Origin: an uncultured bacterium | GTDB taxonomy: Bacteria > Bacillota > Clostridia > Lachnospirales > Lachnospiraceae | Length of the DNA stretch: 58,182 nucleotides | Assembly: GCA_947175015.1 (NCBI GenBank) | Contig: CAMWLE010000008.1 | Location: forward strand, 1-58,182 | Direction: 5' to 3' | Part shown: piece after piece, positions 1 through 9,291 of the stretch | How positions within the stretch are numbered: position 1 is the first letter of the stretch | Layout of the letters: every line of letters begins with the position of its first letter | Program-made: the position numbers and the translations under genes | Notes under the pieces: model-generated | The model's input: only the letters and a program-made list of their open reading frames with translations | The model's database searches: none | What the model was told of the DNA's origin: nothing

Positions 1-1256
1 TGGCCTTGTCCGGAACCCTGCATTCTCTGCTCTTGTCCGGAACCCTGTATTCTCTGACCTTGAGAAGAACCCATGGACCTCTGGTTCTGCCCTGCTCCCT
101 GCATTCTCTGGCCCTGGGACATTCCACCCGATGTTCTCTGGCCCTGGGATGTCCCTACAGATCTCTGACTTGCTCCCTGTGCTCTCTGGCCCTGAGATGC
201 CCCTGATTGCCTTGCCCCTGCGCTTCTTCCCTGTTGTCCTTCTGCGCCCATCGCGTGTACAGCTCTTTGACTTCCACCCTGGCTCGTGGCCTTTCTCTTC
301 CTGAGTGCATCATTTTCAACTTCGCTAAAATATGCTGCATCCATCATATCCTTGATTTTAAATACCAGGAATGCGATACCGGCAACTGCTGCCACCAACA
401 AAAATACCAGGATAATAATGATAATCTTCTGATTTTTCTCTGACTTCGCAACTTCCTCATATAATGCTGCATTGGTATTTGCCGTATTCACAGAAGCAAA
501 AAGGTCTTCAATCTTATACGCGTTATTGGTAGCCGTATCCAGCAAATGCCATTCTCCCTCATGTAAAATGGTATCATATGGCTTATCCGGCACCACAGGA
601 TCCTGCGGCGGTTCCTGTGTATCCGGAGGCGTATCTGTCACAGGAGTGGTATCCGCTTCTAATGTAACATAATCAGAACGAATAAAGCCGTTCACCGTCG
701 TATCACCAGAATTATAATTCACCTGATACCAGACACTTCCATCCGCATCAGTTACGTCTCCAGTGACTGTAAGAACCAACCCGTTAGGAACTTCTGATAC
801 AATTGTACTTGAAACCGAAGGGTTTGCGCGAACTCTTCCCGAATCCTTTGTGACAGTAGCACCGACAGGATTCAATGGTCTCACATCTGCCGGCGGGTCA
901 TTGATCTCCCCTCCGTTATTTCCTTCTGCTGGCGGCACTGACCCTTCCGTCACTGTCACAAGATCCGAACGAACATAGCCGGACAGATTATTATAGCTGA
1001 CCTGATACCAGTCCTTCCCATCCGCTCCTTTTACTGTACTGATAATATTCAGCGTTTCACCTTGTTTGACGCCCCCCACCTTATCACTACTGGCGCTGGC
1101 TTCCTTACGAATATTTGCGCCGTTGCGCGCTGTCACCTTCGCCTGGCTGGCATAACTCACAAACACCCCTGACAGCCCGAACGTTGCTACCAACACCAGC
1201 GTAAACACTCCCAGCAAGAGCTTTTCCCTCAGTTTTCCTGTTTTCTCTTTTCTCAT
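1..1256 (-). CDS. SH3-domain membrane protein with Q/G/R-rich tail (3' end outside window)
   Basis: The frame is open from the ATG at 1256 to the left edge, giving 418 codons without a stop. Residues about 10-33 form a signal anchor. Two bacterial SH3 repeats follow, at about 37-95 and 115-185, with motifs such as GANIRKEAS, DWYQVSY and GYVRSDLV. A Pro/Asp/Thr linker leads to a second membrane segment at about 275-300. After that comes a tail dominated by Gln, Gly, Ser and Arg, built of loose repeats of the form GQRMQGSGQ. The predicted topology is SH3 domains outside, likely binding the cell wall, and the low-complexity tail inside. It follows the zinc-ribbon gene by 29 nt, so it probably ends the purine operon transcript. 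Function unknown; the SH3 and membrane calls are firm. Confidence 0.85.
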   Translation of the reverse strand, partial: MRKEKTGKLREKLLLGVFTLVLVATFGLSGVFVSYASQAKVTARNGANIRKEASASSDKVGGVKQGETLNIISTVKGADGKDWYQVSYNNLSGYVRSDLVTVTEGSVPPAEGNNGGEINDPPADVRPLNPVGATVTKDSGRVRANPSVSSTIVSEVPNGLVLTVTGDVTDADGSVWYQVNYNSGDTTVNGFIRSDYVTLEADTTPVTDTPPDTQEPPQDPVVPDKPYDTILHEGEWHLLDTATNNAYKIEDLFASVNTANTNAALYEEVAKSEKNQKIIIIILVFLLVAAVAGIAFLVFKIKDMMDAAYFSEVENDALRKRKATSQGGSQRAVHAMGAEGQQGRSAGARQSGASQGQRAQGASQRSVGTSQGQRTSGGMSQGQRMQGAGQNQRSMGSSQGQRIQGSGQEQRMQGSGQG

Positions 1257-1285
1257 TGTCTATTCTCCGCTTTCTGTTTTTCACT

Positions 1286-1744
1286 TTAGTGATCGCGTTT
1301 AAACCTTTTCTGACCTTCACTGGCCGTTTGTTCCATGCCAAAACCATGCTCATTTTTGTGCAGCATTTCTCTCTGCTGTGCCTCCAACTTGCGATGCACC
1401 TTGACTTCGCACTCCGGACAATATTGACCGGATCGAATTGTTTTGCCGCACAGTTCACATCTTAAGAACGTTTTAGAGCCTTCCGCTACCTCAATCCTTC
1501 CGTCTTTCAGCAGACGCCTGATGGTACGTTGTGATACCCCTACCGCCTCTTCTATCTGCGCTGCCGTTGCTCCTCTATGCTCCTCTATATACCGCCGCAC
1601 TTTCCCATAATCATCATAATCCACATAATTGCAGTCTTCGCATCGGTATTCCCCCACACCCTTAAATACCATAATACCCCCACACATCTTGCACACATGT
1701 GGAATATTATAAAGCTCTATGGAACCTAAATTTCCCCTTTCCAT
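1286..1744 (-). CDS. Zinc-ribbon / helix-turn-helix protein
   Basis: 152 residues. An N-terminal zinc ribbon has two Cys pairs (CKMCGG and CEDC, about residues 18-39). A central helix-turn-helix at about 60-85 contains AAQIEEAVGVSQRTIRRLL. A second Cys cluster, CELCGKT...YCPEC, lies near 95-112, and the tail is basic. The layout resembles the small YvyF-type proteins of flagellar operons, but no flagellar genes are near, so I treat it as a probable nucleic-acid-binding protein of unknown role. Start at 1744: AAGGAGG at 1754-1760 sits 9 nt upstream. It lies 33 nt after purD and is probably cotranscribed with it. Confidence 0.8.
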   Translation of the reverse strand: MERGNLGSIELYNIPHVCKMCGGIMVFKGVGEYRCEDCNYVDYDDYGKVRRYIEEHRGATAAQIEEAVGVSQRTIRRLLKDGRIEVAEGSKTFLRCELCGKTIRSGQYCPECEVKVHRKLEAQQREMLHKNEHGFGMEQTASEGQKRFKRDH

Positions 1745-1777
1745 ACATTAATACCTCCTTGCTTATATCTTTGGGTT

Positions 1778-3052
1778 TCAAGGCATTATTGTTTTTCCAA
1801 TATCATGACGCATATATTTATTGGCAAAAGATACCCACTCCGTCGCCTCATATGCTTTTTCCCGCGCTTCTTCCAAAGTCTTGCCTCTGGCAGTTACTCC
1901 CAGAACACGTCCCCCATTTGTCACAATACGCCCTTCGCCGTCAAATTTAGTTCCTGCATGAAAACAGTAATAATCCTCTTTTCCGTCAAAGTGTTCAAGT
2001 CCTGTAATCCCATATCCCTTTTCATAGGAAACCGGATACCCCTCGGACGCGAGCACCACACATACCGCAGCATCCTCTTCAAAGTTCAAATCTATCTTGT
2101 CCAAAGTACCATCAATACAGGCATCCACCACATCCATCAGATCATTCTTCATCCTGCATAACACAACCTGCGCTTCCGGATCACCGAACCGGGCATTATA
2201 TTCCAATACCTTAGGCCCCTCCGGTGTCAACATCAGTCCAAAGAAAATAACACCCTTAAATGCTCTTCCTTCTGCGGCCATAGCATCCACCGTAGGCTGA
2301 TAAATATATTTCCTGCAGAATTCATCCACTTCTTTCGTATAAAAAGGACTTGGAGAAATGTTCCCCATACCGCCTGAATTAGGTCCCTCATCTCCATCCC
2401 TGGCACGCTTGTGATCCTGGGCGGAAGCCATGGGTTTGATCGTTTTGCCATCCACAAACGCAAGCACAGATACCTCCGGCCCCGTCATAAATTCTTCTAT
2501 CACCAGTACATCTCCGGCACTGCCAAAATGCCTGTCTTGCATTATCTCCCTAACGCCTGCCTTCGCTTCCTCCAGGGTATGACAGATCAATACTCCCTTG
2601 CCCAGAGCCAACCCATCCGCCTTCAGCACAATGGGCATCTTGGCCGTTTCCAGATAAGCCAGCGCCTTCTCCGGGTCATCAAAGGTCTCATAATCTGCCG
2701 TAGGTATATGATATTTTTTCATCAAGTCCTTGGAAAAAGCCTTGCTTGCCTCCAGAATGGCTGCCCGTTTCCTTGGCCCGAATACCCGAAAACCTTCTGC
2801 CTCCAACACATCCACCAGACCGGCAGCCAAAGGATTATCCGGTGCCACAAAAACCAAATCCACCGCTTTTTCCTTCCCGTACGCTATGATCTTATCAAAT
2901 TCCATCACGCCGATAGAAGGGTCGCATTCTGCAATCTGGGCAATTCCGGCATTCCCCGGAACACAGAAAATCGTATCCACCCTTTTGCTTTTTTTCATGC
3001 TGACAGCAATGGCGTGCTCTCGCCCGCCTCCGCCTACAATCAAAACTTTCAT
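1778..3052 (-). CDS. purD: Phosphoribosylamine-glycine ligase
   Basis: GAR synthetase, an ATP-grasp enzyme that joins glycine to phosphoribosylamine in the second step of purine synthesis (cytosol). The N-terminus MKVLIVGGGGREHA is the family signature. The ATP-grasp core includes LKADGLALGKGV and the family segment GPNSGGMGNISPSPF, and the metal/ATP region EYNARFGDPEAQ follows. Length 424 residues, normal for the family. The start is set at 3052 because GGGAGGT lies just upstream; the frame extends 11 codons further but those residues are not family-like. Last pur gene of the operon, 73 nt after purN. Confidence 0.97.
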   Translation of the reverse strand: MKVLIVGGGGREHAIAVSMKKSKRVDTIFCVPGNAGIAQIAECDPSIGVMEFDKIIAYGKEKAVDLVFVAPDNPLAAGLVDVLEAEGFRVFGPRKRAAILEASKAFSKDLMKKYHIPTADYETFDDPEKALAYLETAKMPIVLKADGLALGKGVLICHTLEEAKAGVREIMQDRHFGSAGDVLVIEEFMTGPEVSVLAFVDGKTIKPMASAQDHKRARDGDEGPNSGGMGNISPSPFYTKEVDEFCRKYIYQPTVDAMAAEGRAFKGVIFFGLMLTPEGPKVLEYNARFGDPEAQVVLCRMKNDLMDVVDACIDGTLDKIDLNFEEDAAVCVVLASEGYPVSYEKGYGITGLEHFDGKEDYYCFHAGTKFDGEGRIVTNGGRVLGVTARGKTLEEAREKAYEATEWVSFANKYMRHDIGKTIMP

Positions 3053-3125
3053 GTTGATACCTCCCTGCCCGCCACAAACGGACATCCATTCAATATGTTG
3101 GAACTAAAACTACACAAGATTACTT

Positions 3126-3752
3126 TCACCCGCATCGCAACACTCTATTATCTACAACCCGAATCCTGCCATTGGCAATGTCATCAATGGCTTGGGGGAG
3201 AAGAATCCATTCCGCCTCTTCCATCACACGGCGCTGCAGGAGTTCCGGTGTATCATTTTCTTCTACTTTTACTGCCTTCTGAGAAATAATCGGCCCTTCA
3301 TCCATTCCCTCATTGACAAAATGTACGGTTGCCCCGGTCACTTTCACACCCCGTTCCAACACTTTCTCATGAACCTTCAAACCATAATATCCCACGCCGC
3401 AAAAAGAAGGAATCAAAGAAGGATGAATATTCACGATTCTATTACTAAACTTCTCAACCAACTGCGGCGGAATCTTCACCAAAAATCCGGCCAACACAAC
3501 CAAATCCGGCGCCAACTCACACATTTTTGCTGTCAACGCCTCATAATAAGCCTCTCTGTCCGGATATTCCTTCGGTGACATCAAAACAGCCGGAATTCCT
3601 TTTGACTTGGCCCGCTCCAGCGCCTTCGCATTTGCATTATTGCTGATGACAGCGATTACTTCTGTATTGGTGATGGTTCCCTGCTCTATGGCATCCAGAA
3701 TGGCCTGCAGATTCGTGCCGCCGCCGGATACACACACTGCGATTCTCAACAT
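3126..3752 (-). CDS. purN: Phosphoribosylglycinamide formyltransferase
   Basis: GAR transformylase, which moves the formyl group of 10-formyl-THF onto GAR (third step of purine synthesis). 208 residues. The N-terminal Rossmann loop is [13 protein letters not shown]. The catalytic region has [10 protein letters not shown] with the conserved Asn and His, and the conserved Asp lies in the following [17 protein letters not shown] segment. The ATG at 3752 lies inside the end of purM (7-nt overlap), with AAGGAGTG in the purM coding sequence as ribosome binding site, so the two are translationally coupled. Confidence 0.97.
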   Translation of the reverse strand: MLRIAVCVSGGGTNLQAILDAIEQGTITNTEVIAVISNNANAKALERAKSKGIPAVLMSPKEYPDREAYYEALTAKMCELAPDLVVLAGFLVKIPPQLVEKFSNRIVNIHPSLIPSFCGVGYYGLKVHEKVLERGVKVTGATVHFVNEGMDEGPIISQKAVKVEENDTPELLQRRVMEEAEWILLPQAIDDIANGRIRVVDNRVLRCG

Positions 3753-4771
3753 AGCACCACTCCTTGTTCTCCTGCCTCACAATATCCTACTTGATATGGT
3801 GTCTCACCTGCAGCCTTCACTGCCTCCATGGTCTTCTCCACATCCGAAGGGTTCACTGCCAGCACCATGCCAAGTCCCATATTATAAGTATTGTACATCA
3901 TCTGCTCATCAATGCCGCCCTTCTTCTGCAACAGAGAAAAAACAGCAGGCACCTCATAACTATCCTTCTTCACCACTGCCCGGATTCCCTCCGGAAGCAT
4001 TCTGGGAATATTCTCATAGAAGCCGCCCCCTGTAATATGGCTGCAGCCCTTTATCTTGATACCCTTATTCCTGATGGACTTTAACGCCTTCACATAAATC
4101 TTCGTCGGTGTCAGCAAAGTTTCTCCCAAAGTATTGCCCAATTCTTCATAATAGGTGTCCAGACTTTCCTTTGTCATCTCAAACACCTTTCTAATCAGGG
4201 AAAATCCGTTTGAATGCACACCGGAAGACGCAATCCCAATCAAAACATCCCCCTCCTGAATTTCCTTCCCTGTGATCAAATCTTTTTCGTCCACAATGCC
4301 CACTGCAAACCCTGCCAGATCATACTCATCCTCCGGCATCAGTCCGGGATGCTCCGCTGTCTCACCGCCTATCAGTGCCGCGCCTGCCTGTCTGCACCCT
4401 TCGGCAACCCCTTTGACAATAGCCGCTATTTTCTCAGGATAATTCTTGCCGCAGGCTATGTAATCCAGGAAAAACAAAGGTTCTCCGCCTGCACAGGCCA
4501 CATCATTGATACACATGGCAACACAGTCGATTCCCACTGTGTCATGTCGATCCATAAGAAAAGCCAGCTTCAGCTTTGTCCCCACGCCATCCGTACCTGA
4601 CAACAACGTAGGCTTTTCCATGTTTTTAAATGCACCCATGGAAAAGGCACCTGAGAACCCGCCGAGGCCACCCAACACCTCCGGACGCATGGTTGCTTTC
4701 ACATGCTCCTTCATCAACTCCACCGACTGATACCCTGCTTCAATATCCACTCCTGCATTTTTATAATCCAT
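3746..4771 (-). CDS. purM: Phosphoribosylformylglycinamidine cyclo-ligase
   Basis: AIR synthetase, which closes the imidazole ring from FGAM with ATP (fifth step of purine synthesis). 341 residues from the chosen start [10 protein letters not shown]. Family motifs are [16 protein letters not shown] near residue 60, GGETAEHPG near 135 and [13 protein letters not shown] near 245. The ATG at 4771 is preferred over one 4 codons upstream because GGGAGAGA is well placed before it. No purL, purF, purC or purB is visible, so the pathway is split between loci. Confidence 0.97.
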   Translation of the reverse strand: MDYKNAGVDIEAGYQSVELMKEHVKATMRPEVLGGLGGFSGAFSMGAFKNMEKPTLLSGTDGVGTKLKLAFLMDRHDTVGIDCVAMCINDVACAGGEPLFFLDYIACGKNYPEKIAAIVKGVAEGCRQAGAALIGGETAEHPGLMPEDEYDLAGFAVGIVDEKDLITGKEIQEGDVLIGIASSGVHSNGFSLIRKVFEMTKESLDTYYEELGNTLGETLLTPTKIYVKALKSIRNKGIKIKGCSHITGGGFYENIPRMLPEGIRAVVKKDSYEVPAVFSLLQKKGGIDEQMMYNTYNMGLGMVLAVNPSDVEKTMEAVKAAGETPYQVGYCEAGEQGVVLC

Positions 4772-4804
4772 TTTCTCTCCCATCCGCGTACTTTTCCCGC
4801 TGAC

Positions 4805-5347
4805 TTATTTATTTTCCATATATGCTTTATATCCCAACTCCTGCAACCTTTGGTCCTTGGCCTCCACCTGCTCTTTCAGCTTCGCGCTGTAAGCCTTCAG
4901 CTTTGACAGCAGCTCATCATCCGAAGTCGCCAGAATCTTAGCCGCCAAAAGCCCCGCATTGACGCCGCCATTGATTGCCACAGTTGCCACCGGAATCCCT
5001 GAAGGCATCTGCACAATGGAATAAAGGGAATCTCGTCCTCCCAAAGAAGTCGTATGCATGGGGATTCCGATAACAGGCATGGGGAAAATGGCTGCACACA
5101 TTCCCGGTAAATGAGCCGCCATACCGGCTCCCGCAATGATTACCTTAAGTCCCTTTTCCTCTGCCGCCCTGGCATATTCAAAAAATACCTCCGGCTCCCT
5201 GTGCGCGCTGATGATTCTCATCTCATAAGAAATTCCCAACGCTTCCAGGACATCCGCCGCCTTTGCCATAACAGGCATATCGGAATCACTGCCCATCACA
5301 ATGCCAACACGCGGCATACCCATCTTTACCTCATCCATCTCCGTCAT
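4805..5347 (-). CDS. purE: N5-carboxyaminoimidazole ribonucleotide mutase
   Basis: Class I PurE, which converts N5-CAIR to CAIR. 180 residues. The active-site region GIVMGSDSDMPVM and the ISAHREPE segment are both intact, as is the GAGMAAHLPGM loop. GGAGGAATT directly before the ATG at 5347 decides the start; a longer frame to 5371 lacks such a site. First gene of the purE-M-N-D operon. purK is not adjacent. Confidence 0.96.
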   Translation of the reverse strand: MTEMDEVKMGMPRVGIVMGSDSDMPVMAKAADVLEALGISYEMRIISAHREPEVFFEYARAAEEKGLKVIIAGAGMAAHLPGMCAAIFPMPVIGIPMHTTSLGGRDSLYSIVQMPSGIPVATVAINGGVNAGLLAAKILATSDDELLSKLKAYSAKLKEQVEAKDQRLQELGYKAYMENK

Positions 5348-5570
5348 AATTCCTCCATTCCAATTCCGCAATGCACGTCATTATTTTATACTTTGAATTT
5401 GTAACACACCCTCTGCCAACTCATAATACTCCATATAGCATCTTATTGAAATCCAACTTAAAACGAACATTTGCCAAGTCATGAAGCAAGTTACTGTTCA
5501 TTCCGACCAATAACTGATGCAACTTTCTTCTATAGTACAGTTTAACGGAAGAAACGTTTCTTCGCAACTA
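5348..5570 (-). promoter_or_regulatory. Leader/promoter region of the purine operon
   Basis: 223 nt without a gene. AAACGAACATTT at 5461-5472 resembles the Gram-positive PurR box (core CCGAAC) with one base missing. An inverted GTTC core lies at 5496-5499, but the 27-nt spacing is slightly longer than usual and that GTTC also belongs to the dispersed repeat at 5490-5522. No clear -35/-10 pair and no purine riboswitch were recognised. Confidence 0.3.
5490..5522 (-). repeat. Partial copy of the GTTAC inverted-end miniature element
   Basis: On the plus strand GTTACTGTTCATTCCG is followed by ACCAATAACTGATGCA. This matches the end of the 100-bp element at 38217-38316, read in reverse complement, except for a 2-nt gap. 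The other end of the element was not found here, so this is a remnant or an isolated end. It lies about 145 nt upstream of purE. Confidence 0.6.
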
Positions 5571-7655
5571 CTATTTTTCAAAAGCTTTATTTAATTCCTC
5601 ACATCCGGGCAATACGAACCTCCCTTCCCGAATCAGCACAATACGGCTGCCGTCTTTTTTGACTGCGGTCAATTCCCCCAACTCATCATATGGTATGGTA
5701 ATATCCGTGTGACAGTTAAAATAGGCTGCGCCCGGCTTTGTCCGGCGCAAATTGGAGATTTCATTGGCTCTGGCCACAATTTCCTTACCATCAGGATTAT
5801 AGACCTTCACATCCTCCACATGAGAATAGCAGGTATCTCCCACAGCAAAATGAGGCCCCATCTTCTCCGCAATCAAAATGGGGAGTTTTGCTTCCACCCC
5901 CAGACGCCTGGCGGCCACATAAGCAACGGTATTGGTGCCAATGGCAAATTCACCCATGGGCAATGTTTCGTGGTGATACAAGATATTATCCCGAATAAAT
6001 TTCCTGTTCTCTTCCTCTGTGGCAAAATTCGCACAGGAATAATCCCGTATCATACCATTTTCAAAAGTTATCTCCAGTTCCCTGTACTCTAAACCGTTCA
6101 GAAATACACGGCTGACATGAAGCCGTCCCTCTGTGCCTTCCAGCACCGGCGAAGTAAACACCTCCCCTACGGGAATATTCACATCCGCTACGCAATTCTC
6201 GAAAATCGTCTCTTTTTCAGGATCTGCAAGCTTATATAGATTTACCTTTAAATCTGTTTTGTTGCCGTTGCAGCCCTTTATCTCACAATAGTCCGCCGTA
6301 TCCAGCGCATCGATCAATGTCTGCTGCACCTTGCGATAGCACATATAATCTAAAGTATTGATGCGAATGGTTTCCTGAAAGAGTTCCTGGAATACAGGCC
6401 CAATCTCCGGAACCGGAAAAGCAATGATCGTAAAGCTTCTCTCATCTTCAGGAATATATTCCCTTTGCAGCTCCCCTGCCTGAGAACGATACTCTACCCA
6501 GAGAGATTTCTGTTCCGGCGTCAACTGCAAAGCTTCTTTTTTCGATATAGGGTTAAAATCCGCTTCCCCGAAAGTCTCCACCACCGCCGGCCCTCCATAA
6601 CCTCTGGCCTGCTCTTTATATTTTTCATAAGCGGTACGTGTTACCTCCAACTTGCGGTTCACATAATTCTTATCCAAAAACAGCCCATTGTCATCCTTAT
6701 GATCATAATCAAACTGTCTATTTGGTATCGCTCCATAGAAACCGCTGTTTCCCAGCCCCTTGTTATCCAACGCACTGTAAGCTCTCCGAAACGCAATTGC
6801 TTTCAGCCCCATCTTCTCAAAATTCCGGACAGCCCTGCGCATCATCCGCTCAAATCCCAATTGATAATACAAACCTACTGTCTGCTTTTTAGACAAATCC
6901 TTTCCTGTCACTTCAAATCCAATTCGATACCCTTCCGAATAAGTATCGGCCATACCGGCAATGGTCTCTTCCGGCAGCTTGGCCAGAAATCCGGCCATTT
7001 CCAGCTCACTGTCACTGACATACTCTCCATACTGATATAAATATCTCACATCAGTGAGGTCACTTTCCATAATCACTCCAATTGCAGTGATTCCCTGATA
7101 GAAACTGTCATCCGCACCGACCTGCTCACTAATCCTGCGCTCCGCAGCCACATCCGCATAATCACTTACAAACCAATATAAAATCTTGCGCAGCTCTTCT
7201 CCGGAGAGAAGTTCTCCCTCTTCTTCCAACGCATAGCAGAATGCAGCGTACACCTCCACAAACAATTCCATACGGATCACCACATCCTCCAGCTTTCCCT
7301 CATAGACAAAGCCAATCAAGCTGCGCAGTTCCGCATATAAGAAAGACAATTTTGCCCCCAGCTCTTCTCCCAATCTGTTCACCGCATAGGCAGGATTGCC
7401 ATAACTTTCCTCATAATGATCCGGCAGAATATCCTTATACAAAGCATGATTTCTACGCTTCAGCTCCTCCACAGGCGCCTTCTCCAAGCCCCTCTGCGCC
7501 AGGAACTGCATCGTATCATCCATCATAATCAAAAATTCCGCACAAAACCCAAAATAGTCTTCCAATACAGCATCACCGAAATGCTCCCCGGGAATCTGCC
7601 GAATTCTCTCCATTACCAGAGTATATCGCTCTTGCAAAATATCCAGATCATTCAT
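5571..7655 (-). CDS. Aminopeptidase, M29 (AmpS/T-like) C-terminal domain with long N-terminal extension
   Basis: 694 residues, while the M29 metallo-aminopeptidases I know are about 400. The C-terminal ~300 residues carry the family signs: GEVFTSPVLEGTEG and GEFAIGTN (metal-binding Glu), EKMGPHFAVGDTCYSH (His) and NCHTDI (His and Asp). The first ~350 residues are helical and acidic and match nothing I recognise. No signal peptide, so cytosolic peptide degradation is the likely role. Its start is 3 nt after the stop of the small membrane protein upstream, so the two are cotranscribed. Confidence 0.85.
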   Translation of the reverse strand: MNDLDILQERYTLVMERIRQIPGEHFGDAVLEDYFGFCAEFLIMMDDTMQFLAQRGLEKAPVEELKRRNHALYKDILPDHYEESYGNPAYAVNRLGEELGAKLSFLYAELRSLIGFVYEGKLEDVVIRMELFVEVYAAFCYALEEEGELLSGEELRKILYWFVSDYADVAAERRISEQVGADDSFYQGITAIGVIMESDLTDVRYLYQYGEYVSDSELEMAGFLAKLPEETIAGMADTYSEGYRIGFEVTGKDLSKKQTVGLYYQLGFERMMRRAVRNFEKMGLKAIAFRRAYSALDNKGLGNSGFYGAIPNRQFDYDHKDDNGLFLDKNYVNRKLEVTRTAYEKYKEQARGYGGPAVVETFGEADFNPISKKEALQLTPEQKSLWVEYRSQAGELQREYIPEDERSFTIIAFPVPEIGPVFQELFQETIRINTLDYMCYRKVQQTLIDALDTADYCEIKGCNGNKTDLKVNLYKLADPEKETIFENCVADVNIPVGEVFTSPVLEGTEGRLHVSRVFLNGLEYRELEITFENGMIRDYSCANFATEEENRKFIRDNILYHHETLPMGEFAIGTNTVAYVAARRLGVEAKLPILIAEKMGPHFAVGDTCYSHVEDVKVYNPDGKEIVARANEISNLRRTKPGAAYFNCHTDITIPYDELGELTAVKKDGSRIVLIREGRFVLPGCEELNKAFEK

Positions 7656-7656
7656 T

Positions 7657-7968
7657 CTAGTTCACTCCCATATATAAGATCAGCCCCACAACGGCAAGGG
7701 CAGCCATGTTTAAAATAATTCCCAGCACCGGAAACAATTTATAATAATTTTTCTCCCACACTGTCACAATACCCAATATCAGTCCGATCAAAGAATAAAT
7801 TCCGGAAAACAGCCCAATAACGCCATGCTTTACAGAAACCTCTCCTGCGGCTTCATAAGCCTGAAATACCAGAACTCCAAGGGAAATCAAACTGATCACC
7901 CCTAAAATAACTGCCATGGCTGCGCGGTGTGAGATTTTCCTGTCAGTAAAGATGTATCCTTTTCTCAT
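7657..7968 (-). CDS. Small four-helix membrane protein
   Basis: 103 residues with hydrophobic segments at about 17-38, 48-66 and 76-100; the middle one may be two. The N-terminus MRKGYIFTDRKISHRA is basic. It resembles a DUF6142-like family of short Lachnospiraceae membrane proteins, which I cannot confirm by eye. AAGGAG lies upstream of the ATG at 7968. It sits immediately before the aminopeptidase gene. No function is assigned. Confidence 0.75.
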   Translation of the reverse strand: MRKGYIFTDRKISHRAAMAVILGVISLISLGVLVFQAYEAAGEVSVKHGVIGLFSGIYSLIGLILGIVTVWEKNYYKLFPVLGIILNMAALAVVGLILYMGVN

Positions 7969-8126
7969 ACCCTCACTCCTTGGCAGTTCGCAATGATTCC
8001 TGCAATTCCAAACTGCCGATACTTCAAAAAGGCATTCCCATCAGGACCTGCACACGATAACCTGCACCTTGGTCCAAATTATCACTCGCCGTTCCTTAAG
8101 GAAATGCCCGCCAACAGCTCCTTCAC

Positions 8127-8279
8127 TCAAAACAAAATTTTAGATTTACCGGCAATCAATTTCGCCCCGGCAACTATCAGCAAGATTCCCGTCACAAGTC
8201 CTACCACAAGCTGAATCACACCCACAGCAATATTGGCAGCCCCAGCTCCTCTCATCAGCTTATACACCTTCTGTTCCAT
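8127..8279 (-). CDS. 50-residue membrane protein
   Basis: Start MEQKVYKLMRGAG at 8279 is preferred, with AAGGGAG upstream; the frame continues to 8363, overlapping the end of pyrE, but lacks a good site there. A Gly/Ala/Val-rich segment of about 28 residues spans the membrane and ends in KSKILF. Short proteins of this shape are common in Lachnospiraceae. Function unknown. Lies 64 nt after pyrE. Confidence 0.65.
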   Translation of the reverse strand: MEQKVYKLMRGAGAANIAVGVIQLVVGLVTGILLIVAGAKLIAGKSKILF

Positions 8280-8343
8280 CCCATTGCTCCCTTCTTGCTT
8301 ATACTCTCCGATTATCAGGCCCGCCTCTTCGACCGTCGCATTC

Positions 8344-9018
8344 TCACGCCCCGTATTTTTCATAGTATTGATCCATCGCCGCCTTCAATTTATCATCAAT
8401 GTATATGGTACCCTTATAAGGTTTATTATATAGATACTCTGTCACATCCTGCATTGTAACAATTGCACGAGTGTCAAAGCCATATTTCTCCCTGATTTCA
8501 TCCAATGCACTCACTTTTCCCTCCAGGCCCTTCTCCATGCGATTTAAGGACACCATCAATCCCTTGATTTCTACTTTCGCCTGACTCTTAAGAATGGGGA
8601 CGGTTTCTTCAATGGATTTACCGGAAGTTGTCACATCCTCAATGATAATTACTCTGTCTCCATCAGCAAGCTTGCTTCCCAACAAGATGCCCACATCGCC
8701 ATGATCCTTGACTTCCTTGCGGTTAGAACAATAACGAACCTCCCGGCCATAAAGATCACTGTAGGCAATCGCAGCAGCCACACTCAAAGGAATTCCCTTA
8801 TATGCCGGCCCAAACAGTACATCAAATTCATCCCCATAATGCTCATGGATGGCCCTGGCATAATACTCTCCAAGTCTCTTAAGCTGTCTGCCAGTCACAT
8901 AGGCGCCGGCATTCATAAAAAAGGGCGATTTTCTGCCGCTTTTTAATGTAAACTCCCCAAATGTAAGCACCTGGGACTCCACCATGAATTCAATAAATTC
9001 TTCTTTATACCGTTCCAT
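8344..9018 (-). CDS. pyrE: Orotate phosphoribosyltransferase
   Basis: Transfers the PRPP ribose phosphate to orotate, giving OMP. 224 residues. The PRPP-binding motif is VIIIEDVTTSGKS near residue 125. FGPAYKGIPL and NRKEVKDHGD are the other typical loops. AGGAGG upstream of the ATG at 9018 sets the start; 17 extra upstream codons are in frame but not family-like. The next step, pyrF, is encoded 1.6 kb upstream, separated by a methyltransferase and a regulator. Confidence 0.96.
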   Translation of the reverse strand: MERYKEEFIEFMVESQVLTFGEFTLKSGRKSPFFMNAGAYVTGRQLKRLGEYYARAIHEHYGDEFDVLFGPAYKGIPLSVAAAIAYSDLYGREVRYCSNRKEVKDHGDVGILLGSKLADGDRVIIIEDVTTSGKSIEETVPILKSQAKVEIKGLMVSLNRMEKGLEGKVSALDEIREKYGFDTRAIVTMQDVTEYLYNKPYKGTIYIDDKLKAAMDQYYEKYGA

Positions 9019-9291
9019 ATCCCTTGAAACCTCCTGTTTCTCGTTCCGCCTCTGCACTGCCGCGCCCACTTTTCATAATTATTTCCAATTTTACCACACG
9101 TTGCATAGGTTTTCAATCATTTTATTGAAAATAAGACGAAATAGCGCTATCCGTTTTCCTGTAGCACGCCATATTTCCACGATTCCTAAATTTCTTATCT
9201 GTTTTCCTTTTATCCATAAAGAGATATTTCGCTTTTTCATAAATCATATACAATAATTTTTAGATATCATAAATTCAAATAGGGGGTCCGT
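9019..9291. promoter_or_regulatory. Divergent promoter region between pyrE and an XRE regulator
   Basis: 273 nt of AT-rich sequence between divergent starts. The right part, from about 9240, contains several TATA-like hexamers, and AGGGGG precedes the ATG at 9292. I could not fix a specific -35/-10 pair or operator. Confidence 0.3.
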
